This document shows, piece by piece, positions 1-10,915 of a DNA stretch of 64,000 nucleotides. A model generated the notes under the pieces. That model had not been told where the DNA came from. It did no database searches and saw nothing but the letters and a program-made list of their open reading frames with translations. The first letter of the stretch is position 1; each line of letters opens with the position of its first letter. The position numbers and the translations under genes are program-made. This DNA is from Linanthus parryae (taxonomy: Eukaryota; Streptophyta; Magnoliopsida; Ericales; Polemoniaceae): NCBI GenBank assembly GCA_023055425.1, contig JALGPY010000003.1, positions 64,588,991-64,652,990 on the forward strand, written 5' to 3'.

Positions 1-594
1 GACCATGGAGGCCATTGTTGGCCTTGAAGCTTTCTCTCTCTACCTCCATTCCTCTCTAGCTCAAACACACCAATTTTTCAAAAGTGATTGGAATAAAAAA
101 TCGAAGGCATATTTGGAATCCCCTCGTTGCAAGGAGCACGGAATTAGTCTCGGTTTTCAGAAATTCGAATCGAGCTAGTGTGGGAGTTGAAGGAAAGTGA
201 AGGGTGTTCTTGAGGAAAAATCTCAGATTCGTAGAGTTTGAAGCAAAACCAGAAAAATTCGTAGAAGGAAAGGTTGAAGAGGAGGAAGAAAGCTACGTGT
301 GGGTGTGCCCAGAATTTCATTCCGGCAAAGTTGACTTTTCTGGCGACTTTTCCGGCGACAACCTTGCCGGATTCTACACCTCATCCCCTTTGTGGGAAGG
401 TCCAACTTTCATTCCCTCGCTTTATTTTTCCGTTTTAAGCACGACCCGTAGCCGGGTCATTATTTCTGCAATTTTTCTCAGTTTCCGTGCCGAGTGGACC
501 TCTGGTAGATCTTAGGGGGCTTATTTGCTAAAACGCACGACTTCACGCGCACGTACTATAGATTTCTGTTTCTGCTCGTTGTTTCATATCTGTC
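1..594 (+). other. Athila-A sequence upstream of the third ORF
   Basis: I recognise no gene here. The stretch lies between pol (outside the window) and the third ORF of Athila-A and is probably its 5' untranslated leader. I looked for a palindrome array like the one Athila-B has upstream of its third ORF, and for a TATA box about 300 bases before the ATG, and found neither. If they exist in Athila-A they lie left of the window. Confidence 0.5.
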
Positions 595-2116
595 ATGGCT
601 TTGGTCAAACCTGTCGTAGACCCGGACCGTAGGCATGAGCCTATTGATATCCCTGCAAAAGACCTTAGGCCGCATTACTTTGACAGTTATCGTTTTGTGA
701 ACTACGCGGCCCATAACTATTATCTGACGGGTAAGAAGCCGAACTATAGGTTGGCTAAGGATTTCCGTTATGAAGTAGTTGACGATAGGATGCCTTTTCA
801 GATGGTGAATTTTGCCAGTCGAGCAGACATTTTTGGCACTTCACTGACTGGATTTGAGGGTGCGTCGAGTTCCACTTTGACTAGGGAGTTGCAACCTGTT
901 ATATGCTGGCGATGCCGAAAACACTGACACGTGGTGGGTCTATTGCCGTCGCGACTATATGCTGCTGACCCCCGAGTCCATTAGGCAGGCTGACGGGATT
1001 GAACCATCCCAAGAGCTGTGTGCGTACCAGTTGGCTCTTAACAACCCTCCGTCGGATGAGGAAATTCTGAGGGTCTTGACAGGTGGGGCCGCAGGGGCCC
1101 ACTTTGAGGGGGAAGAGGATGGACACCTAGGGCTTAAACTGTATTCTGGATATCTGTGCAAACCCGCGAGATGGTGGGGCTGAGTGGGTGGTGAACCGCA
1201 TTGTGGGGATCCAGCACTTTACTTACCTAGAGAATGAGTCTACCCTTATCGTGTACTGTCTTATGATGAGGAGGAGGATCGATATCTCCCATCTTACTTG
1301 GGCTTATATTCAGGAGCGGAACGTCGCCGCGAGCAGGAAGGGACTCGGGTATAAAAACCTGATTATCCAACTGGCTCGTATCTATCAGATTCCCATCACA
1401 GAAAACGAGGGTGACTGGCTGCCTCCTATACTTAAGTCCTATAGGAAGATTAGAGGGGGAGGTCCGGGACCGAATGACCCAGTCATTGACCTTGATGCTG
1501 ACCCTATGGAGGAGGACGAGCCTGCCCCTACCCCTGCCCCTAGGAGGAGATCGACTCAGGATAGACCTACTTGTGGGACGGGAGCGTCTGGACTTAGGCG
1601 TTCTCAGTCCACCCATGACCACGGGGAGTCGAGCCAGAGAGCCGGGCCGAGTCAGAGAGCCAGACCTAGCACGAGATGTGCGACCGGTCCACCGCCACTT
1701 TCGGTCATGAACCGTAGGTTGGCCCGAGTTGAGGAGGGAGTTGAGGGATGTCGTGCGGGCCAGCAGTCCCTTGGTGAGAAGATGCTTAATAAATTAGGGA
1801 AAATTTCTGATACCTAAAGCACACCAACAGGACCCAGAAGAAGATGGCAAAAGACCATGGCGACGCTATTACTGCCATCCGAGAGGAGCAGCGAGTGGCG
1901 GCACACCATGCGGGCCGAGAGGTGCCCCTGCACATTATTTTCCCTCCCTCCTATTCCAGTGACTACCCTACCAGCTGGTCGGACGAGGCGAGCTCGAGTG
2001 AGTTTGCCACAGATCCGGATCCACTGCCACCTAGCAGTCGGTCAGGATCCCGGACACAGTCCCGACATTCATCGAGCTCACGGTCACGCCAGTCGTCGAG
2101 CTCGCACCCACGATAG
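595..2116 (+). pseudogene. Broken Athila third ORF (env-like, ATHILA ORF-1 type)
   Basis: Three frames carry successive parts of one protein: 595-927, 959-1183 and 1188-1817, then a tail at 1844-2116. They match in order the intact Athila-B third ORF: an FGTSLTGFEG-like segment, ITPESIR here as LTPESIRQ, a WW-x-EWV...IVGIQHFT block, then YCLMMRRRIDIS. The frameshifts lie near 895-905 and 1177-1187, and a stop at 1815-1817 separates the Ser/Arg/Pro-rich C-terminal tail. The family is normally called env-like because of its place between pol and the 3' LTR. I see no signal peptide or membrane segment, so a structural or DNA-associated role is at least as likely. The protein cannot be made in full from this copy. 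Confidence 0.75.
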
Positions 2117-2235
2117 TCTAGTAGCGCCAGATTCAGGCAGAACAGCAGCTCACCCAGCAGCATGTCCGGTTCATCCGAGACAGGGTCAGACCCGCCGTAT
2201 AGTCCAGAGGAGTCAGTGCCATGAGGGCATGCCAC

Positions 2236-3634
2236 CTCTTAGTGTGTGGGTGGGAGTCGTGTCTACATTAACCCGGTCTGCACGTTTTTTCATATTTATT
2301 CGCAGTTTTCATTTTATTTTTTGAGTCTGCATATTTTTGTTCTTTGAGTCAACCCACCACACCATTCTGGCCTTGCATTGTGTATATCTAAAAAAAACTA
2401 AAAGTTTTAGAAATTTCTTAAAAATTAAAAAAATCAGAAATTTTGAGAAAGGGCAATCAAGATAACAGAAACTGGGAAGAAATCGAGGTTAAATCCTTTG
2501 ACGGAAAAGAAAACTTGCACCGAGGTATAGTAGATAGGTGAGAGCCAGAGACCATTGGAATCCGCAAGTAGTTATCACATGAGCAAAGGATCTGACTAGT
2601 TGCCACACCGCCGTCATCTAGGTAGTCGACAACCCGCCCACGGGCGCCGTCACGGTCATCGCATCTTTAGGTGGAGTGACTGGCTATCAAGGGACCTCAC
2701 GTCCTGTTTCTTACCCCTAGGTCCAACTAGTAAACCCATTTGAAGCCATTTACCCCTTTTATTCATATCCACTGTAGCCTAGGGAGCCTTCTTTGAGACC
2801 TTCATCAGTCGTTAGTTGGCTATTCTACGAGTTATGACAGAGGGAGTGAGTTAGGGAGGGTTTTAGATGGGAGAACTTCATGGTATATCAAATTTGGACA
2901 GTTTTTCACATTGACACGTTTTTCGAGGGAAGGACAGGGAAAGTTAGTGGCGACTGCATTAATTTGCGGAGGTGGATCACTGCATTATATAGTGACCACA
3001 GGTGGAGTTAGTCGCGTGCGAGACATTTTTTTGCACAAAATGGGGTCCGGGGATTGTGAGAGTAATTGGTGGTTGTGCCGTTTTTCTACATCTTTGGTGA
3101 TGAGGAGGTTCGGTGGGACTGCACAATATCATTCCGACTACAAGATCAGCACTTCAGGATTAGTGTGGGGGTACTTCACATGAGGACATCTTTCATACCC
3201 CACGACGACAGTTTATTTTTACTCACTCAACTTTAGTCCTTTTATTTATTGTTATTCGTATATTCATGTGTATATAGCGTCGTATTATTATTTTAAAAAA
3301 AAAGGAAAAAAAAGAGAAAAAAACACAGAAAAAAAAGAAAAAAAAAATAGAAAAAGAAAAAAATGAAATGATCTAGTTTTGCAGTTTTCCAGTTATTTAT
3401 ATTATTGAGTCAAAAAAGCTGAGTGAGTAGCACAATTTTCGAGACAGTTACACCACTTCACATTTGTGGCCGCGAGAACGGCGAAGATGCACCGGGGGAC
3501 ATGAAGATTGAGATGGCAGGAACTTAGTTGTTTCGGGCAGTTTTCGGGAACTCGGTGAGGGGTGTGAGTTTGGGGAAATTGTGAGAATGTCATAACGAGT
3601 AGGATCGTGCCGTGCCTATACACACACACACACA

Positions 3635-3693
<59 letters not shown>

Positions 3694-4146
3694 CCTACCT
3701 GTTAGATTTAGAACCTTGATTTGTAAATAGCTCAGATGGTAGGTTAACTAGGGATTCGCTCAGGTTGATAGCAAAAGTAACAGTACTTGGGTCCAGTGCT
3801 TAAATCGACCAAAGAAATCTGTTCAGACTTACCGATCGCTTGCAGGAAAGTATTTTCGGGAAAAAGGGTGAAGTCTTGAGGACACCCGGCTATGTTTTGG
3901 AGATTGCCCGATCTCACCAAAAATAAATTGTTTTTAGTACTTTTGAGTCATTGTGTATTGAGTATGTGTATATTCTTTCTGAGTCGGTCTTTCTATCGAG
4001 TCGTCTAGTTATACGGTTCAGGTCGAAAGAGTATGCAATTGCAGGGAGTATGCAAATGTAGTGTATGCACGACAGGGTCGGCTTTGCAAAGACAGAGTGG
4101 TATGCAAGCAGGATGGTATGCAAGGGGAATGCTCGGGACTAGCAAT
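2236..4146 (+). other. Athila-A 3' non-coding region
   Basis: About 1.9 kb between the third ORF and the polypurine tract with no convincing coding frame. It holds an A-rich run at about 3290-3366 and a CA/TA microsatellite. Long non-coding 3' regions of this kind are usual in Athila elements; the corresponding part of Athila-B is 16079-17409. Confidence 0.6.
3619..3693. repeat. (CA)n/(TA)n microsatellite
   Basis: A run of CA dinucleotides with one interruption (ACTCAC near 3635) that ends in TATATATA. It lies in the non-coding 3' region of Athila-A. Confidence 0.95.
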
Positions 4147-4148
4147 AT

Positions 4149-4164
4149 TTAGTATGGGGGTATT
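4149..4164 (+). other. Polypurine tract of Athila-A
   Basis: TTAGTATGGGGGTATT lies directly before the LTR start TGATAACG. Athila-B has the near-identical TTTAGTGTGGGGGTATTT in the same place on its own strand. This is the expected priming site for plus-strand DNA synthesis. Confidence 0.75.
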
Positions 4165-4446
4165 TGATAACGCCCAAATCGGGGTTATCTTATAGCTCGG
4201 TTTTTGTGCGTTTGTGCCGAAAAAATCATGTTTTAGCCAATTTACACCCTCATAAGGCCTCGGTTTTAGGAACAAGACAGTTATTTGCTCTTTATAAATT
4301 TCTGCATTTTCCGTACTTTTATTGGATATAATCGCGGGTGTGTTCGTGTTGTCTATGCAGGAACAGGGCCCAGGAATGCAACAGAAATTGATCGGGAATG
4401 CAGCAGGAAGCAAAATAGGCAGAAAAGAGCACCCTGCCTTGATGTC

Positions 4447-4811
4447 TGCATATTTTACGCAGGCAGGCTGCGTATTATACGCAGACAGCAAGGTTAGGGG
4501 AGGGTTTTGGCGATTTACGCAGCCTCTTGCGTATTATACGCAACCAGGGGGAGAAAATACGCAGGAAGATGAAGAAACAAGGCACAAGTGGGTCCTTGTC
4601 TGCGTATTTTACGCAGCCTATTGCGTATTATACACAGCCAGGGGGAGAAAATACGCAGGAAGATGAAGAAACAAGGCACAAATGGGTCCCTGTCTGCGTA
4701 TTTTACGCAGGGGCTGCGTATAATACGCAGACAACAGCAACAAGTGGAGAAAACAGCACAGGAGAAGACCCTGGCTGCGTATTTTACGCAGCAGGCTGCG
4801 TATAATACGCA
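4447..4811. repeat. Array of paired palindromes, TGCGTA-N3-TACGCA, in Athila-A U3
   Basis: Ten 15-bp palindromes with arms TGCGTA/TACGCA and a TTT, TTA or TAA centre, arranged as five pairs. They start near 4447/4469, 4508/4528, 4601/4622, 4695/4715 and 4776/4797, so starts within a pair are 20-22 bp apart. Three members are imperfect (4447, 4508, 4622). A block of about 94 bp carrying one pair has been duplicated in tandem: the stretch near 4545-4600 recurs near 4639-4694. The array ends 78 bp before the TATA box. Function is unknown; promoter-proximal binding sites are my inference. Confidence 0.85.
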
Positions 4812-4889
4812 GACAACATAAAAATTGAGGCGGTTTCAGGCAGTGGCTGTTTCGTAAATAAAGGCAAGTTCCAGAAACTTCTCAAGCAC

Positions 4890-4898
4890 TATATAAAG
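4890..4898 (+). promoter_or_regulatory. TATA box of the Athila-A LTR
   Basis: TATATAAAG lies 78 bp downstream of the last palindrome and within the LTR, at the place expected for the U3/R boundary. No transcript evidence is available. Confidence 0.6.
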
Positions 4899-5830
4899 AC
4901 TCGTCCAGACTCGTTTTGAAGACCCAATTCATCCAAGGAGAAGTCTGAGCATCCCCGGAGAGCACGGAAGCACTCATCGAGATCTGAAGACTTAGTTTGA
5001 TCTTATTCTCTTTCTTAATTTCAGAAACTTTGTTAATTGGTTATGTCGTTTAGTAGCTAAACCTTTTACCTAGGTTCTCGGTGAACCTAGGGTTTCGTTT
5101 TCGGACATTGTTCTGCAGTTTGATTATGAATTCATGATTACGTTATCTTAATTCAGCAGTATTATCAGTTATTTTGTCTTTCATTATATATGTTTATGCA
5201 TGATGGGAGTCGCTAACCAGAATTGCTACAGACCAAATCCTGTAGGTGAAAACGTCAGGTTAGGGTTAGGAAGAAAAGACGGGATTTAGTACCTTACCCT
5301 GATAGACCGACCAGAGAAAGGGAGATAGGGCTAGCCAAAACGTATAGACCAACTGTTAGAGAATTTAACCCGGGCCATCAGGACAGGTTAGAAACCCTAG
5401 CAGACTTAGAACGAGACTGCAGACTTAGGGAACTTAACAGGAACCCAAAAGTCTGCAGGATCGTGACAGCGTGTGGAATCTGAAAGGTTACTGCACAATA
5501 GGTACGTGGCACGGGTAATTAAAACTGCTCAGTGTTTTCATATCAAAACTAAGAACATAAATCTGAAGAAACCGTAGGGGATCCTGGGACCTAGTATTCC
5601 AAACCCTAGATTTACAAACTTTCAAGATTTCAGAAAAATGTCACAAAAAGTATTTACGTTTTATTTGTTTATTTTTAGTTTATAGTCAATCACAATCCAA
5701 AACTACTCCTCCTTTTACACTCTGCAAGTTAAAACTGATTTCGCAAAAAACCCAAAATAGTCCTCGTGGGAACGATCACCCGAGTTTAAATACACCCGGT
5801 ATTACAAGATTCGTATACTTGCAAACAACA

Positions 5831-6306
5831 CGTTAGTTTGCGCATCAGCGTACTCCCCTGAAGCTTGCTTTACTATTAGCTTGGAATCTCCCATTACAAC
5901 GAGATTCAGGACTTCCATGGCCTTGGCTGCAAGCAATCATGCGATCAGGGCTTCGTACACAGCCTCATTGTTGGTCACCGCGAAGTCTAGATTTATCGAC
6001 ATTTGAATGACTTATTTATCAGGCTTGATCAGCACCACTCCAATTCCGCCTCCCGACCTTGTCGAGGATCCATCAAAATACAACTTCCAGTAGTGGGTGC
6101 TGATCGCGTATAGCTCGGGCCCCTCGAGTTCCTCTTCTGCTACCGGCTCGCATTTTTCATTGGGGAACTGAGCCAGTAAGTCTGCCAATGCTTGGGATTT
6201 GATGGTTTTTGGTTGCTTGCAAAATATGTCATACTGGGAAATGGTCAAGTACCATTTCGCCAATCTCTCGCAAAGAGGTGAATGTCCCCGCAAGTATCGT
6301 ATAGGA
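5831..6306 (-). pseudogene. Tat-1 RNase H region with archaeal-type RNase H
   Basis: The frame at 6293-6012 carries the end of the pol RNase H connection and then WKLYFDGSSTRSGGGIGVVL, the first catalytic aspartate block of an archaeal-type RNase H. After a stop at about 6012 the same frame continues with NLDFAVTNNEAVYEALIA and VVMGDSKLIVKQ, which supply the other acidic blocks. At least two stops interrupt it, and Athila-A cuts it off at 5831. A second RNase H of this kind identifies the Tat clade. Confidence 0.8.
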
Positions 6307-7369
6307 TCAGTTTTTGTGAGCCAGCAACGCTCCGATGGATTTCTTCGTTGAAGTTAAGTATAGTAACATAGGTGACCCCAACGGCGCAATCATTACGCTG
6401 GAAGATGTCAATAGCTTTTTCAACCTTTCAAACGCAGCTTGATGCTCTTCCGTCCACAAGAACGTCGCGTTCTTCTTGAGCAAATTACTGAAGCAAAAGG
6501 TTAGCTCCGCAATAGACGGTATAAATCTCCTCATATACGATAATTTTCCCACAAACGTCTTCAACATGCTCTGAGACTGTGGCTCGGGTAGATTGGTAAT
6601 CGCAGATATCTTCGCGGGATCAGGCTCAATCCCGTGCCGGTGGATTACGCAACCTAAGAATTTCCCTAAAGTTACTCCGAACGTGCACTTCATGGGGTTC
6701 ATATTCAGTTGGAAAGCTCGACACCTGTCGAAGACTTTGATCAAGTCTTTCCAATGATCCTTCTTCTGCTTTGACTTGACCACCAAATCATCCACACAAA
6801 ACTCAGCTTCTTGATGCATCATGTCATGGAACAAGGCCATCATTGCGAGTTGATAAGTAGCTCCTTCATTCTTCAGACCAAACGACATAACTATATAGTT
6901 AAAAACCCCCACGGGCGTAATGAACGCCGTCTTCTTCGCGTCTACTGGGTCCATTTTAATCTGGTTGTAGCCTCTAAATCCGTCCATGAAACTAAACATC
7001 TCATGCCCCGCAGTGGAGTCGATCATGAGATCTATGTTTGGCAGAGGGAAATCGTCCTTCGGGCATAATTTATTGAGATCTCTGAAGTCGAAACATACGC
7101 GAAGGCTCCCATTCTTTTTCAAAACAAGGAAGATATTTTCAAGCCATGTGGGATGGTGTTTAGGCTCGATAAACTTGGTATTCAGTAACTTTACTATTTC
7201 CTCCTTTATTGATATTGATCTCTGGACATAAATTCCTCGCACTTTGCTTTACGGGTTTCGAGCCTGGAATGACATCCAGTCTATGCATTGTAAAAGCCTG
7301 GTCCAGCCCTGGCATTTCGTCATTGTCCCATGCAAAAACAACTCTGTACTCCTTCAGCAGGTTTAGCAA
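6307..7369 (-). pseudogene. Tat-1 reverse transcriptase
   Basis: The 311-residue frame at 7242-6307 runs through RT motifs: FIEPKHHPTWLENIF, the FDFRDLN block, the first catalytic Asp in FSFMDGFRGYNQI, VMSFGLKN, and FCVDDLVVK as the YxDD box with Y replaced by C. It goes on to FLGCVIHRHGIEPDP and the start of RNase H. The preceding residues (YRVVFAWDNDEMPGLD...) lie in a different frame at 7369-7160, so there is a frameshift near 7200. The product would not be made whole. Confidence 0.85.
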
Positions 7370-7616
7370 TTCTTGTTCCTCCTCATTGCTAAGATCCGCA
7401 ATGAAGAAGACTGGCCTTCTCTTTTCCTCAGTTGGACTTAGGAATTTATTTTAACTCTTGCTTTTGAGGTTTTGGGCGATCCTCCATGCATTCGGGAGCC
7501 TCCATCAATTCCTCCAGTGGTGCCTTTTTCCTGTCTTTTCCTGGATATTCTTCGAGCTCACAAATTATCACAGGGACACCTTCGATAGGATGGGTCGAAG
7601 ATGACCCCGCGCACCT

Positions 7617-8515
7617 TCAAATGCGATAACACTTCTTTCCATTGGAATATAAGCTGCCTACTTGCTTGCCCTCTCTGTTGTGCTCGATGACCCTCTTCAG
7701 AGTATATACATTCTTCTTGTTATAGATGACTTTGGGGGCTACTTCCCGCACAGACTGCTTTGCCTTCGGCTCTGCGCGCATCACCATCACCCCAATTGGT
7801 GACTGGTCCTTGATATCTTTCCATTTGGGTAAGGGAGTTGGCCGGAATGGAGCTGGAGTAGCTTCATCTACTATCTCCGTAAACCAGACAGCTTCAAACA
7901 AGTGCGCCTCCTCCAAATTGAATGGGTTTACTGAGGCGGGTATGGCGACCACCCTGTCTCTCCAAATGGCCTTCATTACTTGATGAGTCGTGGAAGGCAC
8001 ATCGTCGAAGCGGTGAATCCACGCACGATCAATGATCATGTGATAAGTAGTGTTGGCATGACATGGAATTTGGCAGCACACTTAATCCGCCCGATCTGAA
8101 CTCCCAGGCGAATCCATCCTACGATCATTCTGGAGTCACTTTCAAAGCCCACTAGTGGCGATGGCTTCTTAACAATCTTGCTTCGTGGGATTCCAGCTAA
8201 CTCCAGAGTGCTGAGAGGAATCACATTCACTGCGGCTCCTCCATCAACAAAAGCTCTCTTGAATTCGACATCATTTATGTCAGCCATCACATACAGCGGC
8301 CTCTGATGACTTGCATCTACCGTTTTGTCCAACTCGTCGAACGTCATGACCAGGCCATTTGATCGCGCGGCTCTCATGACTTTGCCGTTTGAGGTGACGA
8401 GGTCCTCTCCATAATCATCCGCCACCCTTAAAATGGCCTTTACCTTCTCATGCCTGCAGGTGCTGGAGAAGTTTATTTCATCAAATAGTTTTCCAAACTT
8501 GTTGGAATCCTTCAT
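7617..8515 (-). pseudogene. Tat-1 aspartic protease region
   Basis: The frame 8515-8036 carries FVDGGAAVNVIPLSTLELAGI, the active-site block of a retropepsin; the usual D-[ST]-G is D-G-G here. A frameshift near 8040-8080 leads into 8081-7617, which continues the protease-RT linker with HVMP...IIDRAWIHRFDDVPSTTHQ. The change in the catalytic triplet and the frameshift mark it as inactive. It lies between gag and RT, as expected for Ty3 elements. The 200 bases between it and the RT frame hold only degraded linker. Confidence 0.75.
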
Positions 8516-10222
8516 CTACTCAGCGCGCGAATCCTCTTTGTCCGCGCCGTAGTCTTCACCTTCGCAGATTTCGGAAATCACCGGGATTCCTTCATTCGCG
8601 ACTTCTTCATGGTCCATGATTGAGATCATAGCTACCTTCTTCCATTTGGGTTCCTTGTGTGCATGGGCCGACACAGGATTGCTTCACACATCTTCCGCTG
8701 GCTCATCGACAACCAACTGTCCCTCCTTGATCTTTCTGTCCACCAGCCATTTGAGCTTTTTTCACTCCCTTGTTGGGTGCGTGACCTTCCCGTGGCACTC
8801 GCACCACCTCGGGTCTCGTAGCTGGTCTCCAGAGGGTCTGTACTCCGGTGCTAGTAGGATTCAATCTTTCCGCCATATTTTGCAAAGGTCTATTGCGTCC
8901 TCGACCGAACAAGGCAGCGGTGGCGCCTCCCGGGGCGCTGGACGCTGTTTCTTGTGGGGGGAAGACACTGCATGTACATCGACATCGCGTCCACGCTTGT
9001 AGTTGAACCTCCCAATCTTGAAGTCGGAGCCTACTGGCGCACGTTCGCTGGTATATTTCTTCTTCATTTTGTCCACCAGTGGCTCAATTTTCCTAATGAA
9101 GTCAATCAACTTCGAAAAGGTAGGCATATTCAAATTGATTAACATACCTGTATATTCGTCGCGCATGCCTTGGAGGCATATTTCCACCAGAAGACTTTCC
9201 AAAACACCGTCGATGCGTTCCAAGGACCTGACCCTGAACCTTTTGATAAAGGCGACCCCTTATTCGTCATGTTTATGATGCATGCGGGAGAGATGAATAG
9301 TGGTGAATTTTTCCTCCACTTGAAAGAACTTGGTGTAGAATTTCTATACCATGTCATCCCATGACTTGACAGATCCTGCTTCGAGAGTCATATACCACTT
9401 GTATGCGACAGTCCCCAGGGATTTGGGGAATTCACGCATCAGTAGCCTAGTATCCACAGCATGCAGGCCCATCAAATCGACGAACCTCAATATGTGTTCG
9501 TGCGCGTTCCCACCAGCTTCATCGAACTTTTCCCATTTGGATGCTTTGTACCCAGCAGGATTGGGCATCATGTATATGTCATTTGGAATAGGAGGTGCGT
9601 TGTCAACCTTCGGGATGGCGGTATCTGCGAAACTCTGGTTTGCGATAATACTGTCTATTCGCTTTTCCAGAGCTGCGACACTGGCAGTCACACTTCCTCC
9701 AGGAGTTGACGATGAGATTGATGCGAAACCCAAAATTTAGGGCATGTTCGGATCGTAGGGAGGCGGTAGCGGTAGTACATAACTTTCCTGGACCCCACTC
9801 GCATGTGGAGGCATTGTGGGGTAAAGTGGTGGCGTAGGTATCAGGGATGAGCCTGATTGGAGTCCTGGCGCCTAAGGTACAGGACCATTTGGGAGAGAAG
9901 ATTGTGAGTTAGGTGGGGTAGACGTGCGCACCACAGAGGCGGTGGCTACCCCTGGTGGAAGCAGTTGAGTTGCTGGTGGTGGGGCTGAAGTCCCCTGAGC
10001 TGTGTTCTGAACAAGTCCTCCCAGAAGCGCCATGATCTGGGAGATCTAGATGGAGTGAGCCTGCATGGCCTTGGCCTGGCTCTGAATCGTAGCCTGCAAT
10101 GCCTCCAAAGACGGGTTGCTTACAGTAGTTGTTTGGGTGTTGGTGTTTGGAATCTCCTCCCTTGGGGTTTCCTCTCTCAAAGGAGATTGGTAACCGTCAC
10201 AAAGATTACCCTCAAGAGACAT
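8516..10222 (-). pseudogene. Tat-1 gag
   Basis: One frame from an ATG at 10222 can be followed through to the protease, broken by at least seven stops. The Gln/Pro-rich N-terminus begins MSLEGNLCDGY, similar to the MSQEDDVSN start of Tat-2 at the right end of the window. The capsid core is seen at 9733-9344 (PNPAGYKASKWEKFDEAGG, HILRFVDLMGLH, AYKWYMTLEAGSVKSWDDM) and 9223-8861 (CLQGMRDEYTGMLINLNMP). These are Retrotrans_gag-like features. I see no intact CCHC zinc knuckle. The start is chosen because it is the first ATG after the primer binding site, 44 nt away. Confidence 0.75.
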
Positions 10223-10265
10223 GGCTGCTTGGTTAATTGGTTGAAGTTTTGAAGGTGGATTGGTT

Positions 10266-10281
10266 CACGTCGGGTTCACCA
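10266..10281 (-). other. Primer binding site of Tat-1
   Basis: On the minus strand TGGTGAACCCGACGTG begins 3 nt after the LTR. The same sequence at the same distance follows the Tat-2 LTR at 63925. From memory it complements the 3' end of plant tRNA-Trp; this should be checked against a tRNA set. Confidence 0.7.
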
Positions 10282-10284
10282 AAT

Positions 10285-10915
10285 TGTGCACAAGGAAATC
10301 CTCGAGAGAGATCCAAGTGTACACCTCATGTAGGGGATTAGAACACAGAGAGATGTAGAGTGTGAGTAGGGAGAGAGTAAGCAAAGAAAACTGCTCTTGA
10401 ATGTGAGACAGTAGACTAGCAAAAGATCTTAGAGAGATTAGGGTGTCCAAGAAAATAAAAAGAGATATCTTGGAGGGCTAATGATCCTATATATAGTAGG
10501 GAAGTGACCGTTGTGGCGGGGGGGGGGGGTTAATGCACCATAATGGCAGCTTAATGATAGCCCCCTGTAACGGCACGTTCGACCGTATATATAGGGAACG
10601 TTACGCACCTGCCCGCATATATCAGAGACCGTTATGAGATCGTCCGCATTTATGGGATACATGAGCCTTAAACCTCTCAGTCAGTTACCAGCGGTCGCGC
10701 GCGAGCTTGGTTGTCATTCGCGCGCGACAGAACTTACTCTAGCCTCCAAACCACAAGTCCCTACAAGTCCCGTGTGGTTGGTACGCGAGGGCCCTGTCTT
10801 GCGGCCCCCAAGTGGATAAGAATGGGTAGTTATCCGGTGTGCATGGAGCACAGCTAGGTGTTCTAGATGGCTGCCACGTGATTGTGATATGTCTGTCTGG
10901 AAAGCACCATCTACA
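10285..10915 (-). repeat. 5' LTR of Tat-1
   Basis: On the minus strand it starts TGTAGATGGTGCTTT and ends CTTGTGCACA. The boundaries are fixed by alignment with the Tat-2 LTR at 63295-63921, which starts TGTAGATACTGCTTT and ends TTGTGCACA. Length is 631 bp. It contains a GC-rich inverted repeat (TCGCGCGCGA at 10695 and 10718), several AACGGT motifs next to TATATA stretches, and a 12-base G run at 10518-10529 that Tat-2 lacks. The flanking 5-mer on the right is CAAGA; the partner TSD is outside the window. Confidence 0.85.
10586..10593 (-). promoter_or_regulatory. TATA-like box in the Tat-1 LTR
   Basis: TATATATA is preceded on the minus strand by GTAACGTTCCC. Tat-2 has TATATA after TAACGGTTCC at 63630. 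A second TATATATA further downstream in Tat-1 (near 10490-10500) could serve instead. Confidence 0.4.

Larger units (their letters stand above)
1..5830 (+). mobile_element. Athila-A: 3' part of a Ty3/Athila retrotransposon
   Basis: The order third ORF, long non-coding stretch, polypurine tract and LTR is that of the right-hand end of an Athila element on the plus strand. The LTR runs TG...CA. Just before it, AGTATGGGGGTATTT closely resembles the tract before the 3' LTR of the complete Athila element at 14-28 kb. The third ORF is a broken relative of the 561-codon ORF of that element. Gag-pol and the 5' LTR lie left of the window. Immediately after the LTR, at 5831, the archaeal-type RNase H of a minus-strand Tat element begins in mid-domain, so this element landed inside it. 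The 5-bp TSD should be CGTTA, but only one copy is visible. Confidence 0.85.
4165..5830 (+). repeat. 3' LTR of Athila-A
   Basis: The LTR begins TGATAACGCCC after the polypurine tract and ends CTTGCAAACAACA, where Tat RNase H coding sequence starts. It holds, in order, the paired palindrome array at 4447-4811, a TATA box at 4890, and an R/U5 part with an AACCTAGGGTTT-like stretch near 5085. The same CCTAGG...AACCTAGG stretch occurs in the Athila-B LTR, which supports family membership. Only one LTR is in the window, so the ends rest on TG/CA and on the flanking element. Confidence 0.8.
5831..10915 (-). mobile_element. Tat-1: decayed Ty3/Tat-clade retrotransposon, 5' part
   Basis: On the minus strand the order is 5' LTR (10915 to 10285), primer binding site, gag, aspartic protease, reverse transcriptase, RNase H and a second archaeal-type RNase H. 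A second RNase H after pol RNase H is the mark of the Tat/Ogre/Retand clade. The element stops at 5831 because Athila-A is inserted there; integrase and 3' LTR lie left of the window. It carries many stops and frameshifts, so it is an old copy. It is itself inserted in the gag region of a Tork-type copia element. Confidence 0.85.

Noticed and set aside
204..515. 103-codon plus-strand frame
   Set aside because: Low-complexity composition, no recognised motif, upstream of the Athila-A third ORF; probably leader.
4447..4811. Palindromes as RNA hairpins only
   Set aside because: Not excluded, but centres of two or three bases leave no comfortable loop, and constant 19-22-bp spacing fits duplex DNA better.
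10889..10915. ATG at 10889 as the start of Tork gag
   Set aside because: These bases belong to the Tat-1 LTR; gag sequence starts at 10916 and its real start lies elsewhere.
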